From Actinomycetes bacterium (GTDB taxonomy: Bacteria > Actinomycetota > Acidimicrobiia > Acidimicrobiales > Palsa-688), in the NCBI GenBank assembly GCA_021811865.1, contig JAKAQB010000010.1, positions 1-64,000 of the forward strand: 64,000 nucleotides of DNA, in the 5' to 3' direction. The position numbers and the translations under genes were made by a program. Each line of letters begins with the position of its first letter. The first letter of the stretch is position 1. This document shows, in pieces, positions 1 to 9,328 of the stretch. Under the pieces are notes generated by a model, which saw nothing but the letters and a program-made list of their open reading frames with translations, was not told the origin of the DNA and searched no databases.

Positions 1-70
1 GGCGGCGCCGGGGTGGCGGCGCCGGGGTGGCGGCGCCGGGGTGGCGGCGCCGGGGTGGCGGCGCCGGGGT
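1..70. repeat. 14-bp tandem minisatellite, 5 perfect copies
   Basis: Five exact head-to-tail copies of GGCGGCGCCGGGGT fill the first 70 bases, followed by a decayed copy. Each unit contains the palindrome GGCGCC. A 14-bp unit changes reading frame at each copy, so it is unlikely to be coding. It lies just beyond the 3' end of the GNAT-like gene. The array may continue left of the window. Confidence 0.95.
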
Positions 71-107
71 GGCGGGCTCGGCGCCCGGGTCTGGGCGGCC
101 TAGTTGG

Positions 108-1259
108 TTAGGCGCCGGCGGGCAGCCGGGCGGGGCGCTGGTATAGCCGCCACACCTTGCCCCGGGTGGCGCCCATCGCCTCCAGCTGCTCGTTGATCCG
201 CTTGTTGGTCGCAAGCGTCCAGGACGCCTCGGCGGTCATGATGTGGCGGTCGGCGGCGAGGCGGTCGACGATCTCCCGGTAGAGCAGTGGCCCGAGGGCC
301 AGGTGCTGGTAGTCGGGGCGCACCCCGAGCGCCCACACGCGGACCTGGGGGACGCGCTTGCGGCCGAGCAGCAGCGGCACCCAACCGGTGGGCAGCAGCC
401 GGCCGCTGCGCACCCCGTGCATCAGCAGGTTGAGATCCGGCAGGGCGAGGCACACGCCCACGAGCTGGCCCTCGAAGGTCTCCAGGCCAAAGGCCCACTC
501 GGGGTTGAAAATCTGCTTCAGCTGCTTGGCCAGGTGGCGGACCTCCACCTCGGGCATGGGAGCGAACCCCCAGTTGTCGGCCCAGGCGGCGTTGTAGACC
601 TCGAAGAACCGGCCCACCTCCCGGTCGAACTGCGACTTGTCGAGATGGTGCACTCGCACCCTGGCCCGCTGCTGGATCCGGTCGAGGGTCCGCCGCTGCC
701 GCTCGGAGAGGGCTGTGCCCTCCCGTGTGAAGCGCCAGGCCCACAGGTCCATGGCCGGCTCCCAGCTGGCGCGCTCCCACAGCCCGACCTGGTACGGGGG
801 GTTTTGCAGCGTGAGCAGGGTCGGCAGCTCGTCGAAGCCCTCCACCATCAAGCCGAGCTCGTCGTTGGTCGTGAAGTTGGCCGGGCCGACGCAGGTGTCC
901 ATACCCTTCTCCGCCGCCCACCCGCACGCCGCCTCGAACAGGGCGTCGGAGACCTCGGGGTCGTCGAAGGCGTCGTAGAAGCCGATCCATCCCCAGCGCA
1001 CCTTCTGGTAGTCGTTGAACATCCGGTCGACGCAACCCCCCACCCGCCCGACCGGCTTGCCGTAGCGGTAGGCGACCCACAGCGCCACCTCCTGGTGGCT
1101 CATCGCTGGGTGCTTGCGGGAGATCCGGTCGTAGACGCTGATGCGAAGGGGCGGCACCCATCCCGGGTCGCCGCCGTGGATCCGGAAGGGCACGTCGACG
1201 AACACCCGCCGCCCCGGGAGCCCCCGGACGCGGCGCACTTCCACCGCTGCGCTGGCCAC
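108..1259 (-). CDS. GNAT-like N-acetyltransferase family protein
   Basis: 383-residue protein. The N-terminal half has the family block GPANFTTNDELG, followed by a GFD...NPPY stretch. The C-terminal half has a GNAT-like fold signature (VRVWALGVRPDYQ, then LGPLLYREI). This matches conserved ~380-residue acetyltransferase-like proteins of unknown substrate, so the reaction cannot be named. The GTG start at 1259 was chosen because TACGGT lies 7 bases upstream, as expected of a leaderless actinobacterial transcript. The reading frame stays open to 2351, but the longer part overlaps the DUF4388 gene and does not look like protein. The downstream side holds only the 14-bp repeat. Family assignment is fairly secure; function is unknown. 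Confidence 0.8.
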   Translation of the reverse strand: MASAAVEVRRVRGLPGRRVFVDVPFRIHGGDPGWVPPLRISVYDRISRKHPAMSHQEVALWVAYRYGKPVGRVGGCVDRMFNDYQKVRWGWIGFYDAFDDPEVSDALFEAACGWAAEKGMDTCVGPANFTTNDELGLMVEGFDELPTLLTLQNPPYQVGLWERASWEPAMDLWAWRFTREGTALSERQRRTLDRIQQRARVRVHHLDKSQFDREVGRFFEVYNAAWADNWGFAPMPEVEVRHLAKQLKQIFNPEWAFGLETFEGQLVGVCLALPDLNLLMHGVRSGRLLPTGWVPLLLGRKRVPQVRVWALGVRPDYQHLALGPLLYREIVDRLAADRHIMTAEASWTLATNKRINEQLEAMGATRGKVWRLYQRPARLPAGA

Positions 1260-1266
1260 GGCTGAT

Positions 1267-1272
1267 ACCGTA
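1267..1272 (-). promoter_or_regulatory. -10 hexamer TACGGT, leaderless start of the GNAT-like gene
   Basis: TACGGT on the minus strand ends 7 bases before the GTG at 1259, placing transcription start at or next to the start codon. Inferred from position and from the recurrence of this layout in the window. Confidence 0.5.
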
Positions 1273-1312
1273 GTCGGGCTGCAGCCCCGCTCACCTGTGG
1301 CGGTCCCCCGGG

Positions 1313-2224
1313 TCAGCTCCGGGGGGCGTCGGCTTGGCGGGAGCGGATGCGGATCACCCGCCAGCGGCGGGCGTCGGGTCGGTCCTCGCCCGCCTCGTCG
1401 TCGTCGGGCGGGGGCTCCACGGTCGGCGCCACCTGGGTGACGTCGGGGTCCTCCCCAACGGCCGGCGTGCCCTCCGGAGGGGTGGCGGTCCCGGCGATCT
1501 CCGTACCAGCGGGCGCCTGGTCGGGTCGGGCGTCGGGTCGGGTGTCGGGTCGGGCCATCACCGTGGTCTCCGCGTCGAAGGTGACGACCCTGTTGCCGGT
1601 ATCCGGGGCAGGCACCACCGGCATGACGTCGCGGGTGGAGGCAGAAAGGGCAGAGAAGCCCTCGAGCTCCACCACGCCGTCGTCGATGAGGCTCCGCACC
1701 AGCCGGCAGACGTCGAAGTCCGACAGGTTGAGGACCCGGCCGATGGCCCGCAGGTTGCGCCGCCCGTCGATGGCGGTGAGCATCCGCCAGCGCTGCTTGT
1801 CGAGGGTCACCTCCGCCTGGGAGAGGTCGAGAACCAGCCTCGGCTGCAGGTCGAGGGACGGGATGATCTCCTGCAGCTCGTGCCACTCCTCCAGGCGGCG
1901 GCGCGCCTCGGTGATCACCGACTCCGGCTGGTGGCGCTCCCCGACGGGCAGGGAGCTCGGCTTCCCGGGGTGGAACTCGAAGCTTCCCCGCTCCGCCTCT
2001 AGCATCTCGAAGCAGACCTCCTCGATCCGCCCGCGCACGTCCCCGGCCGTGGCCGCCGGCTGGTGCTCGGACTGGTCGGCACCGACGAGCAGCCCGTCCT
2101 CGAGGAAGAGGTTGGCCCCGTAGGAGCGGCTGCGCACGTGCAGGCGCCCGGTCAGCTGCTGGCGGGCCAGGAGCTGGAGCACCTCGGTGAAGTCGAGGAC
2201 GTCGAAGGTTCCCTGGAGGGGCAT
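1313..2224 (-). CDS. DUF4388 (PATAN-type) domain protein
   Basis: 303 residues. The first ~110 residues match the DUF4388 pattern: a short beta strand, a helix with FTEVLQLLARQQLTG, then LHVRS...ANLFLEDGLLVGA. A second helical region (~120-210) resembles a winged-helix-like repeat (RNLRAIGRVLNLSDFDVCRL). The tail from ~220 is Pro/Asp/Arg-rich and probably disordered. The family occurs in signalling proteins of soil bacteria and is thought to mediate protein interactions; no enzyme motif is visible. The ATG at 2224 has AGAAGGGA about 7 bases upstream. It is divergent from the membrane gene at 2287, with 62 bases between them. Confidence 0.75.
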   Translation of the reverse strand: MPLQGTFDVLDFTEVLQLLARQQLTGRLHVRSRSYGANLFLEDGLLVGADQSEHQPAATAGDVRGRIEEVCFEMLEAERGSFEFHPGKPSSLPVGERHQPESVITEARRRLEEWHELQEIIPSLDLQPRLVLDLSQAEVTLDKQRWRMLTAIDGRRNLRAIGRVLNLSDFDVCRLVRSLIDDGVVELEGFSALSASTRDVMPVVPAPDTGNRVVTFDAETTVMARPDTRPDARPDQAPAGTEIAGTATPPEGTPAVGEDPDVTQVAPTVEPPPDDDEAGEDRPDARRWRVIRIRSRQADAPRS

Positions 2225-2286
2225 GGCACATCCCTTCTACCAGGACGGCGGCGGCGCCACACAGCAGGCCACCCGGCAGCGACAAG

Positions 2287-2763
2287 ATGCCCGCTGTGCG
2301 CGCTGCCCTGTTCGATGCCCTCGTGGCCCTCCACGTCGCCTCGGCCCTCATCGGCTTCGGCGCCGTCGCCTTCTCAGGCGTGTACGGGTTCGTCGCCGGC
2401 CGGGTTGCCGCCGGGCGGGGCGGGCGTGAGGAGGCGCAGCGCTACTTCGCGTCCTCCTCCCCGGCGGAGTGGCTGCTGCTGGCCGTGCCGTTCCTCGGTG
2501 CCGGCGCCCTCGCCGCCGATCCCAACGGCCGCGGCGTCGCCCAGCTGTGGGCGGGCCTCGCCGCCGCCGTCTGGCTCGCCGCCGCCGTCACGCTCCTGGC
2601 GGTGGTCCGCCCGGCGGAGCGGGCCATCCGGGCCGGGCTGACGGCCTCGGGGCCGGTCGGGCCCGCCGTGTCCCGGGCGGCGTCGCGCCTCGGCTGGGCG
2701 GCGGTCGGGACCGACATCGGCTTCACCGTGGCCCTCATGCTGATGATCTGGCAACCCCGCTGA
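2287..2763 (+). CDS. small integral membrane protein, DUF2269-like
   Basis: 158 residues with four hydrophobic segments at about 8-38, 60-80, 86-108 and 132-155. The pattern (ALHVASALIGFGAV at the start, WAAVGTDIGFTVALMLMIW at the end) resembles DUF2269-type membrane proteins of unknown function. No charged active site is visible. It lies alone between the divergent DUF4388 gene and the E1 dehydrogenase gene 75 bases downstream. ATG start; no clear ribosome binding site seen. Confidence 0.6.
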   Translation: MPAVRAALFDALVALHVASALIGFGAVAFSGVYGFVAGRVAAGRGGREEAQRYFASSSPAEWLLLAVPFLGAGALAADPNGRGVAQLWAGLAAAVWLAAAVTLLAVVRPAERAIRAGLTASGPVGPAVSRAASRLGWAAVGTDIGFTVALMLMIWQPR

Positions 2764-2838
2764 CGGTCGGACGTCGGACGGTCGGGCGTCGGGCGTTCGC
2801 CCTCGTCGGGCGGTGGGCGTCCTACCATGCGGTCAGGT

Positions 2839-4944
2839 ATGGCTTCGCGCACCAAGGCCCCCGCCCCCGCCACCTTCCGTGGCCTCCCCGTGGGGGAGAT
2901 CCTCGCCGACTTCCGCCTAGCGCTCATCTCCCGCCTGCTCGACGACCGGGAGATAGCGCTGCAGAAGCAGAGCCGCGTCTTCTTCCAGATCTCGGGGGCG
3001 GGTCACGAAGCCCTGCTCCTCGGGTTGGCCCACGAGCTCCGGCCGGGATTCGACTGGTTCTTCCCCTACTACCGCGACCGGGCGTTGATGCTCGGCCTCG
3101 GCGTGACCGCCGAGCAGGTCCTGCTCCAAGCCGTCGGCTCCTCCGCCGACCCTGCCTCGGGCGGCCGCCAGATGCCGTGCCACTGGGGCTACCGGTGGCT
3201 CAACGTGGCCACGCAGTCGAGCCCGACGGGCAGCCAGTGCCTCCCCGCTGTCGGATGCGCCGAGGCGTCCCGCTACATCTCCCGCCGCACCCTGCCCGGA
3301 TGCTCCGCCGCCGGCGACGAGCTCACCTACGTGTCGCTCGGGGAGGGCGCCACCTCGGAGGGCGAGTTCTGGGAGAGCCTCAACACGGCGTGCACCCTGC
3401 ACCTGCCGGTGTTGTTCGTCGTCGCCGACAACGGCTACGCCATCTCGGTGCCCGCTGACGAGCAGTCGCCGGCGCCGGTGTCCGAGCTCGTCGCCGGCTT
3501 CCGCGGCCTCGCCGTGCACGCCGTCGACGGCCGCGACTACTTCGAGGTGCGCTCCCGGGCCCACGACATCGTCGCTGCGGTGCGGGCGGGCACCGGCCCG
3601 GCGCTCCTGCACGCCAAGGTGACGCGCCCGTACTCCCACTCCGCCGCCGACACCCAGAGCAAGTACCGCCCGGTCGAGGAGCTGGCAGAGGAGGCGGCGC
3701 ACGATCCGATCCTCCAGATCGAACAGGCGCTCCTCGGTGGCGGCGTGCTCGACGAGGAGGGCGTGGCCGAGCTGCGCGAGCAGGCCCGCCGTGCCGTCGC
3801 CGACGCCTCCCGGGCGGCCCTGGCCGCCCCCCGCCCCGACCCGGCGAGCGTGACTGACCACGTGGTGGTGATCCCCGAGGTCCCGCCCGGCACCGACGCC
3901 GAAGTCCCGGTGGAGCCGGGGGCGGAGCTCGTCGCCCTCGGGGAGGCGATCCGCCGGACGCTCACGGAGTGCATGGAAGCCGACGAGCGCATCCGGGTGT
4001 TCGGCGAGGACGTCGCCGACGCCCGGGAGGCGGTGCTCGCGAGCGTCGAGGGCAAGGGCGGGGTGTTCGGGACGACCGCCGGCCTCCAGCGCCGGTTCGG
4101 ACTGGCCCGCTGCTACAACACGCCTCTCTCGGAGGCCAACATCGTCGGCCGGGCCGTCGGGCAGGCCCTGCGCGGCCTGCGGCCGGTGGGGGAGATCCAG
4201 TTCTTCGACTACATCTGGCCGGCGATGCAGCAGATCCGCAGCGAGGCGGCGACGGTCCGCTGGCGGTCCAACGGCGCCTTCACCTGCCCGATGGTGCTGC
4301 GGGTCCCGATCGGGGGCTACCTCACCGGCGGCGCCATCTGGCACTCCCAGTCGGGGGAGTCGATCTTCGCCCACATCCCCGGCCTCGTGGTGGTCATGCC
4401 GTCCCGGGCGGCCGACGCCGCCGGCCTGCTGCGAAGCGCCATCGAGTGCGAGGACCCCGTGCTGTTCCTCGAGCACAAGCACCTGCTGCGCCAGCCCTAC
4501 ACCCGCACGCCGATGCCCGGCCCCGACTTCCGGGTCCCGATCGGCAAGGGGCGGGTCGTGCAGCCCGGCGACGACCTGACGATCGTCACCTGGGGAGCGA
4601 CGGTCGAGAAGTCACGCCAGGCCGCCGCCCGCCTCGCCGACGACGGCGCCGAGGTCGGCATCGTCGACCTGCGCTCGATCTGCCCGTGGGACAGCGCCCT
4701 GGTAGCCGAGCGGGTAGCGGCCACCGGGCGGGTCATGGTGGTCCACGAGGACACCCTCACGGCGGGCTTCGGCGGGGAGGTGGCAGCGTGGGTCGCCGAG
4801 CACTGCTTCACCGACCTCGACGCGCCCGTCCGCCGTGTCGCCGCCCTCGACACCCACGTGGCGTACGAGCCGACCCTCGAGCGCGCCATCCTGCCCCAGG
4901 TCGACGACATCGCCGCCGCCGCCACCGAGGTGCTCCGCTTCTGA
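2839..4944 (+). CDS. single-chain 2-oxoacid dehydrogenase E1 (alpha and beta fused)
   Basis: About 701 residues. The first ~350 are E1-alpha: the thiamine diphosphate motif is visible as GEGATSEGEFWE followed by NGYAIS, after the substrate-channel block WFFPYYRDRA. Residues ~360-701 are E1-beta (RVFGEDVADA, then NTPLSEANIVG, and FFDYIWPAMQQI). These are usually two genes; here one polypeptide carries both. It should decarboxylate pyruvate or a branched-chain 2-oxoacid and load an E2 lipoyl domain. The branched-chain type is likelier from overall resemblance. No E2 or E3 gene is present nearby, so partners must be elsewhere. An upstream ATG at 2827 is possible, but a -10-like TACCAT (2823-2828) overlaps it, so 2839 is preferred. 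Confidence 0.88.
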   Translation: MASRTKAPAPATFRGLPVGEILADFRLALISRLLDDREIALQKQSRVFFQISGAGHEALLLGLAHELRPGFDWFFPYYRDRALMLGLGVTAEQVLLQAVGSSADPASGGRQMPCHWGYRWLNVATQSSPTGSQCLPAVGCAEASRYISRRTLPGCSAAGDELTYVSLGEGATSEGEFWESLNTACTLHLPVLFVVADNGYAISVPADEQSPAPVSELVAGFRGLAVHAVDGRDYFEVRSRAHDIVAAVRAGTGPALLHAKVTRPYSHSAADTQSKYRPVEELAEEAAHDPILQIEQALLGGGVLDEEGVAELREQARRAVADASRAALAAPRPDPASVTDHVVVIPEVPPGTDAEVPVEPGAELVALGEAIRRTLTECMEADERIRVFGEDVADAREAVLASVEGKGGVFGTTAGLQRRFGLARCYNTPLSEANIVGRAVGQALRGLRPVGEIQFFDYIWPAMQQIRSEAATVRWRSNGAFTCPMVLRVPIGGYLTGGAIWHSQSGESIFAHIPGLVVVMPSRAADAAGLLRSAIECEDPVLFLEHKHLLRQPYTRTPMPGPDFRVPIGKGRVVQPGDDLTIVTWGATVEKSRQAAARLADDGAEVGIVDLRSICPWDSALVAERVAATGRVMVVHEDTLTAGFGGEVAAWVAEHCFTDLDAPVRRVAALDTHVAYEPTLERAILPQVDDIAAAATEVLRF

Positions 4945-4957
4945 GCCGCCAGCGGCC

Positions 4958-6913
4958 ATGACCCAGCCGGGCCCCGGAATGTGGGAACCTTCCGGGACGC
5001 CCCGCCGTCGGAAGGCGGGACGGGCTTTCAGGACAGCGGTAGCGGGACGGCCGGTGACAGCAACGATCGAGCAGCGAGGGGCAGTCGGCGTCACGCGCCG
5101 CAGGCGCGCGCCCACCTACCGCCCGGGCCTCGACGGCCTGCGGGCGTTCGCAGTCGCTGCCGTCGTCGCCTACCACCTGGCCCCGGGAGTCGTGCCCGGC
5201 GGCTTCCTCGGCGTAGACGTGTTCTTCGTGATCTCCGGCTACCTGATCACCGGCCTGCTCGTCGAGGAGTGGCGGTCGAAGGGCACCATCGGCCTGCCGC
5301 AGTTCTGGATGCGTCGCATCCGGCGCCTGTACCCGGCGATCGTCGTCCTCCTCGCCGCCGTCGTGGTGGTGACCGCCGTCGCTGACCGCGCCGCGCTGGC
5401 GACGTCGCGGGTCACGATCCCCATCGCCCTCGTCTACCAGACCAACTGGTGGTTCATCTTCCACCACGTGCCGTACTTCGATCGGTTCGGGCCGCCCCCG
5501 GTGTTCCTGCACCTGTGGTCCCTGGCCATAGAGGAGCAGTACTACCTCGTGTGGCCGCCGCTGCTCCTGCTCATGCTGCACCTCTGGCGCCGGCGGGGCA
5601 GGGTCGCCCTCGTCGCCCTGGGCGGCGCCGCCGTCTCGGCGATCCTCATGGCGGCGCTGTACCACGGCGGCGCTTCGGTCAACCGGGTTTACTTCGGCAC
5701 CGACACGCACTCCGAGGGGCTGCTGCTCGGCTCCGCGCTCGGCCTGTTCGCCCCGCCCGCCAGCCTCACGAACCGCGTCGTCGAGCGCTCCCGGCGCACG
5801 CTCGACCGGGCGGCGGCCGTGTCGCTGATCGGGCTGCTCGTGCTCGTGCTCGGGCTCGGGCAGGGCTCGGCGGTCACCTGGGACGGCGGCCTGCTGCTGG
5901 CCGTGGTCCTCGCCGGTGTCGCCGTCCTCGTCGCCGCCCACCCTGCGTGCCGCACCGGCCAAGTGCTCGCCGTGCGGCCCCTGCGGTGGCTCGGGACCCG
6001 CTCCTACTCCGTGTACCTCTGGCACTGGCCCGTCATCGTCCTGACCGGGGCGCAGGGGGCGTTCCCGCTCCACGGCCTCACGCAGCTCGTCGTGCGCTTG
6101 GGAGCGACGGCCGGCCTGGCCGAGGCCTCCTACCGCTGGGTGGAGCGACCCTGGCGGACCGGCGCGGCGCAGCGGGCCATCAGGGAGCAGCTACGGGTGT
6201 CCCGGCGGATGCGGCGCAGCATCCTGACGGCGTCCGGTAGTGCCTTCGCCGGCCTGGTCATCCTCGTCGCCTTCGTGCCGGCGCCGGCCGGGCCGCGCTT
6301 CCAGCGCGTCACCGAGACGGCGGCAGCCGCCCAGCGCGTCGTCGGCCCGGGCCGGGCGCCGGCGTTCTCCCAACCCGCCGCTCTCCGCGACCAGAAGCTG
6401 CGGGCACGGGTCACGCCCTTCGACGTCCCGCCGGCGGCGGAGCCCCGCCAGGGCGTGCTGGCCATTGGTGACTCGGTGATGCTCGCCGCGGAGCACGACC
6501 TCGTGGCCGCCCTCGGGCCGGGCACCGTCGTCGACGCCGCCGTCGGCCGGCAGGTCTACCAGGGGCTTGCCCGGCTGGCGGCCTACAGGCAGGTCGGCCG
6601 CCTCGACACCGTCGAGGCGGTCGTGATCGACCTGGGCAGCAACGGGCCTTTCACCCCGCAGGACATGACCGAGCTGGAGGCGTTGACCGCCGGGGTGCCG
6701 GAGGTGGTGCTCGTCAACGTCCGGGTGCCCCTGCCGTGGCAGGCGGAGACCGACGCGACCATCCGCTCGGTCGCCGGCCGTCCGGGCTTCCGCGTCGTCA
6801 ACTGGTGGGCGGCGTCGCGCAACCGGGCGCTGCTGTGGCCCGACGGTGTCCACCCCGACCCGGCCGGCCAGGCGGTGTACGCCCAGCTGGTCAAGGCGGC
6901 GCTGCAACCCTGA
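4958..6913 (+). CDS. OatA-like acyltransferase (acyltransferase 3 plus SGNH domain)
   Basis: About 651 residues. Residues ~55-420 are an acyltransferase-3 membrane domain: RPGLDGLRAFAVAAVVAYH with its conserved His, GFLGVDVFFVISGYLIT, and RRIRRLYPA, with about ten membrane segments. From ~490 comes a periplasmic-side SGNH hydrolase domain: GDSVML (Ser nucleophile), GSNGPF and DGVHPDPAG (Asp/His pair). The architecture is that of peptidoglycan or polysaccharide O-acetyltransferases. The exact acceptor is unknown. It begins 13 bases after the E1 gene, so co-transcription is possible, though the functions are unrelated. The start is uncertain; later in-frame starts exist before residue 50. Confidence 0.85.
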   Translation: MTQPGPGMWEPSGTPRRRKAGRAFRTAVAGRPVTATIEQRGAVGVTRRRRAPTYRPGLDGLRAFAVAAVVAYHLAPGVVPGGFLGVDVFFVISGYLITGLLVEEWRSKGTIGLPQFWMRRIRRLYPAIVVLLAAVVVVTAVADRAALATSRVTIPIALVYQTNWWFIFHHVPYFDRFGPPPVFLHLWSLAIEEQYYLVWPPLLLLMLHLWRRRGRVALVALGGAAVSAILMAALYHGGASVNRVYFGTDTHSEGLLLGSALGLFAPPASLTNRVVERSRRTLDRAAAVSLIGLLVLVLGLGQGSAVTWDGGLLLAVVLAGVAVLVAAHPACRTGQVLAVRPLRWLGTRSYSVYLWHWPVIVLTGAQGAFPLHGLTQLVVRLGATAGLAEASYRWVERPWRTGAAQRAIREQLRVSRRMRRSILTASGSAFAGLVILVAFVPAPAGPRFQRVTETAAAAQRVVGPGRAPAFSQPAALRDQKLRARVTPFDVPPAAEPRQGVLAIGDSVMLAAEHDLVAALGPGTVVDAAVGRQVYQGLARLAAYRQVGRLDTVEAVVIDLGSNGPFTPQDMTELEALTAGVPEVVLVNVRVPLPWQAETDATIRSVAGRPGFRVVNWWAASRNRALLWPDGVHPDPAGQAVYAQLVKAALQP

Positions 6914-7043
6914 GCCGGGCCGTGGGGACGGCGGGGCCCCCGCTGCGCTCCGCCTCCACCAGAGGTAGATCGGGCAGCAGATGACAGCCCTGCTCCCATA
7001 CGATCCCTGCCTCCACGTTGATGACCCACCCGCGCGCGTACAG

Positions 7044-8516
7044 CTATCTCGTCGGCACTTCAGGGTCACCGGCCGCTGGCTGGGGAGGCGGGACCGCTTC
7101 CCATCGCTCGGTCTCGTGGTCCGGGGCGTGGAAGGGGATCCGCGCGCTGACGACGGTCCCCTCCCCGGGAGTCGAGCGCACCTCGAGCGCTCCGCCGAGC
7201 ACATGCGCCCGCTCGGTCATGCCGAGCAGTCCGAAGTGGCGGTCGCGAACGATCTCGTCGCTATCCACCGGCTCGAAGCCGCCGCCATCGTCGGCCACGG
7301 TCAGGGCCAGCTCGGCGGGCTCGAAGCGCAAGGTGACACGAAGGTTGTGTGCGCCGGCGTGGCGCAGCGTGTTGCGTACCGCCTCTTGGGCGATGCGGAA
7401 GGCGCCGAGCTCGACGTCAGGCGTAAGCCGAGCCTTGCTGCCTTCCACCTCCAGCTCGCTCGAAAGGCCGGCCTCTTCCTCGACATCGGCGACGAGGCTC
7501 GACAGCGCTGCGACGAGCCCGAGCTGATCGAGGGTGGGCGGTCGCAGGTCCCGGGCGAGGGTGCGCAGACGCCCTGCTGCCTCCAGTGCCTGGGCTCGGG
7601 CCTCGCCGAGGGCGGTGGTCACCCCGGTGGGCAGGGTGGGGGTATCCCCCAGTCTCTCCAGGCGACGTGCCAGGTGCAAGAACAGCTGTAGGGGCTCATC
7701 GTGCAGCTCACGTGCCAGGCGGCGGCGCTGGTCCTCCTCGGCCTGGACGACGAGCGCGGCGTAGCGGGTTGCCCTGTGTCCCTCGCTGCGCTCCTCGGTG
7801 ACGTCCTCGAAGACAGCCTGGGTTGAAGGGTCGCCGACGGTGCCGGAGCGAACCGTCACGAGACCGACCCGGTACTCCCGGCCGTCGGGGAGGCGCAGCA
7901 CCCGATTGGCCTGCTCGGGCAACGAGACGCCCCCGCCGAGGCGGGGGCCGAAGGGGGCGCCGAGCAGGCCGCTGCCGAACACCGCTCGCGCCGCTGGGTT
8001 GGCGTCCGCGACGGCACCCCGGCCGTCGAGGACGATGATCGGTGCCCGGTTGGCCTCGAACAGCGCTCGGTAGCGGGCTTCGACCGCCAAGCGCTCGGTG
8101 GTGGCACGCTCGGCGTGGGCGTGCGCGAGGCGCTCGGCCTCGATGCGCAACCCGATGACGAAGGCCACGAAGTCGACGAGGGCCAGGTTCACCAGATCGC
8201 TGCCCGCGTGGCCCTGGTCGTGGGGCAGGAGGAGGTCGGGCAGCCACAGAAGCGTCGCCCAGAGCCCCGTCGCCGCCGATCCTCCGAGGCCGTAGCGCAG
8301 CGCAGCGTAGGCGACGGGGAGGACCAGCAACGCGACGGGGATGCCCCCAGGGAAGCCACTGGCCTCGAGCGAGGGATGCAGGTCGGTCTCGAGATGGATC
8401 GCAGCGATCACCACCACCATCGCCTGGATGACCCAAAAACGTGCTTCACCAACGGGCGGGTGCGCCCCGCGTCGCAGGACCGCGGCGAGCTCGGGGCCGC
8501 TGGGGCGCGCCGTCAT
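7044..8516 (-). CDS. NarX/DegS-type sensor histidine kinase with PAS domain
   Basis: 490 residues. An N-terminal membrane region (~25-125, about four hydrophobic segments) is followed by a PAS-like domain (~146-240, RYRALFEANRAPIIVLDGRG). Next is a HisKA_3 dimerisation helix with phosphorylatable His272 (ARELHDEPLQ) and a HATPase domain (~370-465, NTLRHAGAHN, ADDGGGFEP, GLLGMTERA). The ATG overlaps the stop of the response regulator gene as ATGA (8513-8516), so the two are translationally coupled. The pair is divergent from the redox operon starting at 9407, which suggests control of that operon by redox state or an electron acceptor. That link is inference. Confidence 0.9.
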   Translation of the reverse strand: MTARPSGPELAAVLRRGAHPPVGEARFWVIQAMVVVIAAIHLETDLHPSLEASGFPGGIPVALLVLPVAYAALRYGLGGSAATGLWATLLWLPDLLLPHDQGHAGSDLVNLALVDFVAFVIGLRIEAERLAHAHAERATTERLAVEARYRALFEANRAPIIVLDGRGAVADANPAARAVFGSGLLGAPFGPRLGGGVSLPEQANRVLRLPDGREYRVGLVTVRSGTVGDPSTQAVFEDVTEERSEGHRATRYAALVVQAEEDQRRRLARELHDEPLQLFLHLARRLERLGDTPTLPTGVTTALGEARAQALEAAGRLRTLARDLRPPTLDQLGLVAALSSLVADVEEEAGLSSELEVEGSKARLTPDVELGAFRIAQEAVRNTLRHAGAHNLRVTLRFEPAELALTVADDGGGFEPVDSDEIVRDRHFGLLGMTERAHVLGGALEVRSTPGEGTVVSARIPFHAPDHETERWEAVPPPQPAAGDPEVPTR

Positions 8517-9253
8517 GGGTCCGCTCGGTCGACGAGGTGGTGGGACAGAGCGTAGAACGCCGCCTCGGTGCGTGACCCGACGCCGAGCTTGACCAGCACG
8601 TTCGACACATAGCCCTCCACGGTGCGCAGGCCGAGGCCGAGCTCGATGGCGATCTGCTTGTTGGACAGGCCCCGGGTGAGCAGGCCCAGCACCTCTGCTT
8701 CTCTCGGGGTGAGGGCCCTGGCACCCGAGGGGACCGCGCGCCCGTCGTACCAGCGCCGGGCGAAGCGGCCCGAGACCGCCTTGTCGAGCACCAAGACCCC
8801 GTCGGCCACGGCGCGCACCGCGTCGACGAGCTCCTTGGCAGAAGCCGTCTTGAGCAGGTAGCCGCTGACGCCGACCTCGAGCGCCCTGGTCACGTAGGCG
8901 TAGTCGGCGTAGGCGCTCACCACGAGGACCCGCACCTCGGGGTAGCGCGCCACTGCGGTCTCGGCGAGGTCGAGCCCGCTCGCACCCGGGAGGCTCACGT
9001 CGACCAGCACGACGTCGGGGCGGGTTCGCCCCAGCACATCCAGGCCCTCTTCGGCGCTTCCGGCCTGACCGACCACCTCGAAGTCGAGCTCTTGGTCGAG
9101 CAGCTGGAGCGTTCCCTCGCGAACGAGGGCGTGGTCCTCCACGACCACCACCCGGACCGCCCCGCCGCGCGCTCGGGCTGCTGCCTCGACGTCTGGGCCG
9201 TGGCGCAGGCCCTGGTCCGACCCTGTGTCCGGTGAGCACGTGTGCTTGGTCAT
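8513..9253 (-). CDS. NarL/LuxR-family response regulator
   Basis: 246 residues. The receiver domain (~33-150) has acidic Glu39/Asp40, phospho-acceptor Asp85 in VVLVDVSLPG, and the Lys of GYLLKTASAKE. The C-terminal LuxR helix-turn-helix reads LTPREAEVLGLLTRG, then LSNKQIAIELGL and RTVEGYVSNVLVKLGV. It is first in the operon with the kinase at 7044-8516. The ATG at 9253 was chosen because residues encoded upstream do not fit the family. The 18 or so residues before the receiver are poorly conserved, so an internal start is possible. Candidate targets lie in the divergent 9254-9406 region. Confidence 0.9.
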   Translation of the reverse strand: MTKHTCSPDTGSDQGLRHGPDVEAAARARGGAVRVVVVEDHALVREGTLQLLDQELDFEVVGQAGSAEEGLDVLGRTRPDVVLVDVSLPGASGLDLAETAVARYPEVRVLVVSAYADYAYVTRALEVGVSGYLLKTASAKELVDAVRAVADGVLVLDKAVSGRFARRWYDGRAVPSGARALTPREAEVLGLLTRGLSNKQIAIELGLGLRTVEGYVSNVLVKLGVGSRTEAAFYALSHHLVDRADP

Positions 9254-9310
9254 CGCTACCAGTCTGGGTCGCCCGGGGAGAAGTAGCCAGCGTGGAACCA
9301 ACCGGGACCA

Positions 9311-9328
9311 CCCCGTGATCCTACGGGG
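9311..9328. promoter_or_regulatory. inverted repeat in the divergent promoter region
   Basis: CCCCGT-N6-ACGGGG lies midway between the response regulator gene (start 9253, minus) and the redox operon (start 9407, plus). NarL-type regulators bind short inverted heptamers, so this is a candidate operator. The site is visible; its role is inferred. A -10-like GACGAT sits 6 bases before the ATG at 9407. Confidence 0.4.

Noticed and set aside
1260..2351. N-terminal extension of the GNAT-like frame to 747 codons
   Set aside because: The extra part overlaps the DUF4388 gene in another frame and is Pro/Arg/Gly-rich without structure; a leaderless promoter supports the start at 1259.
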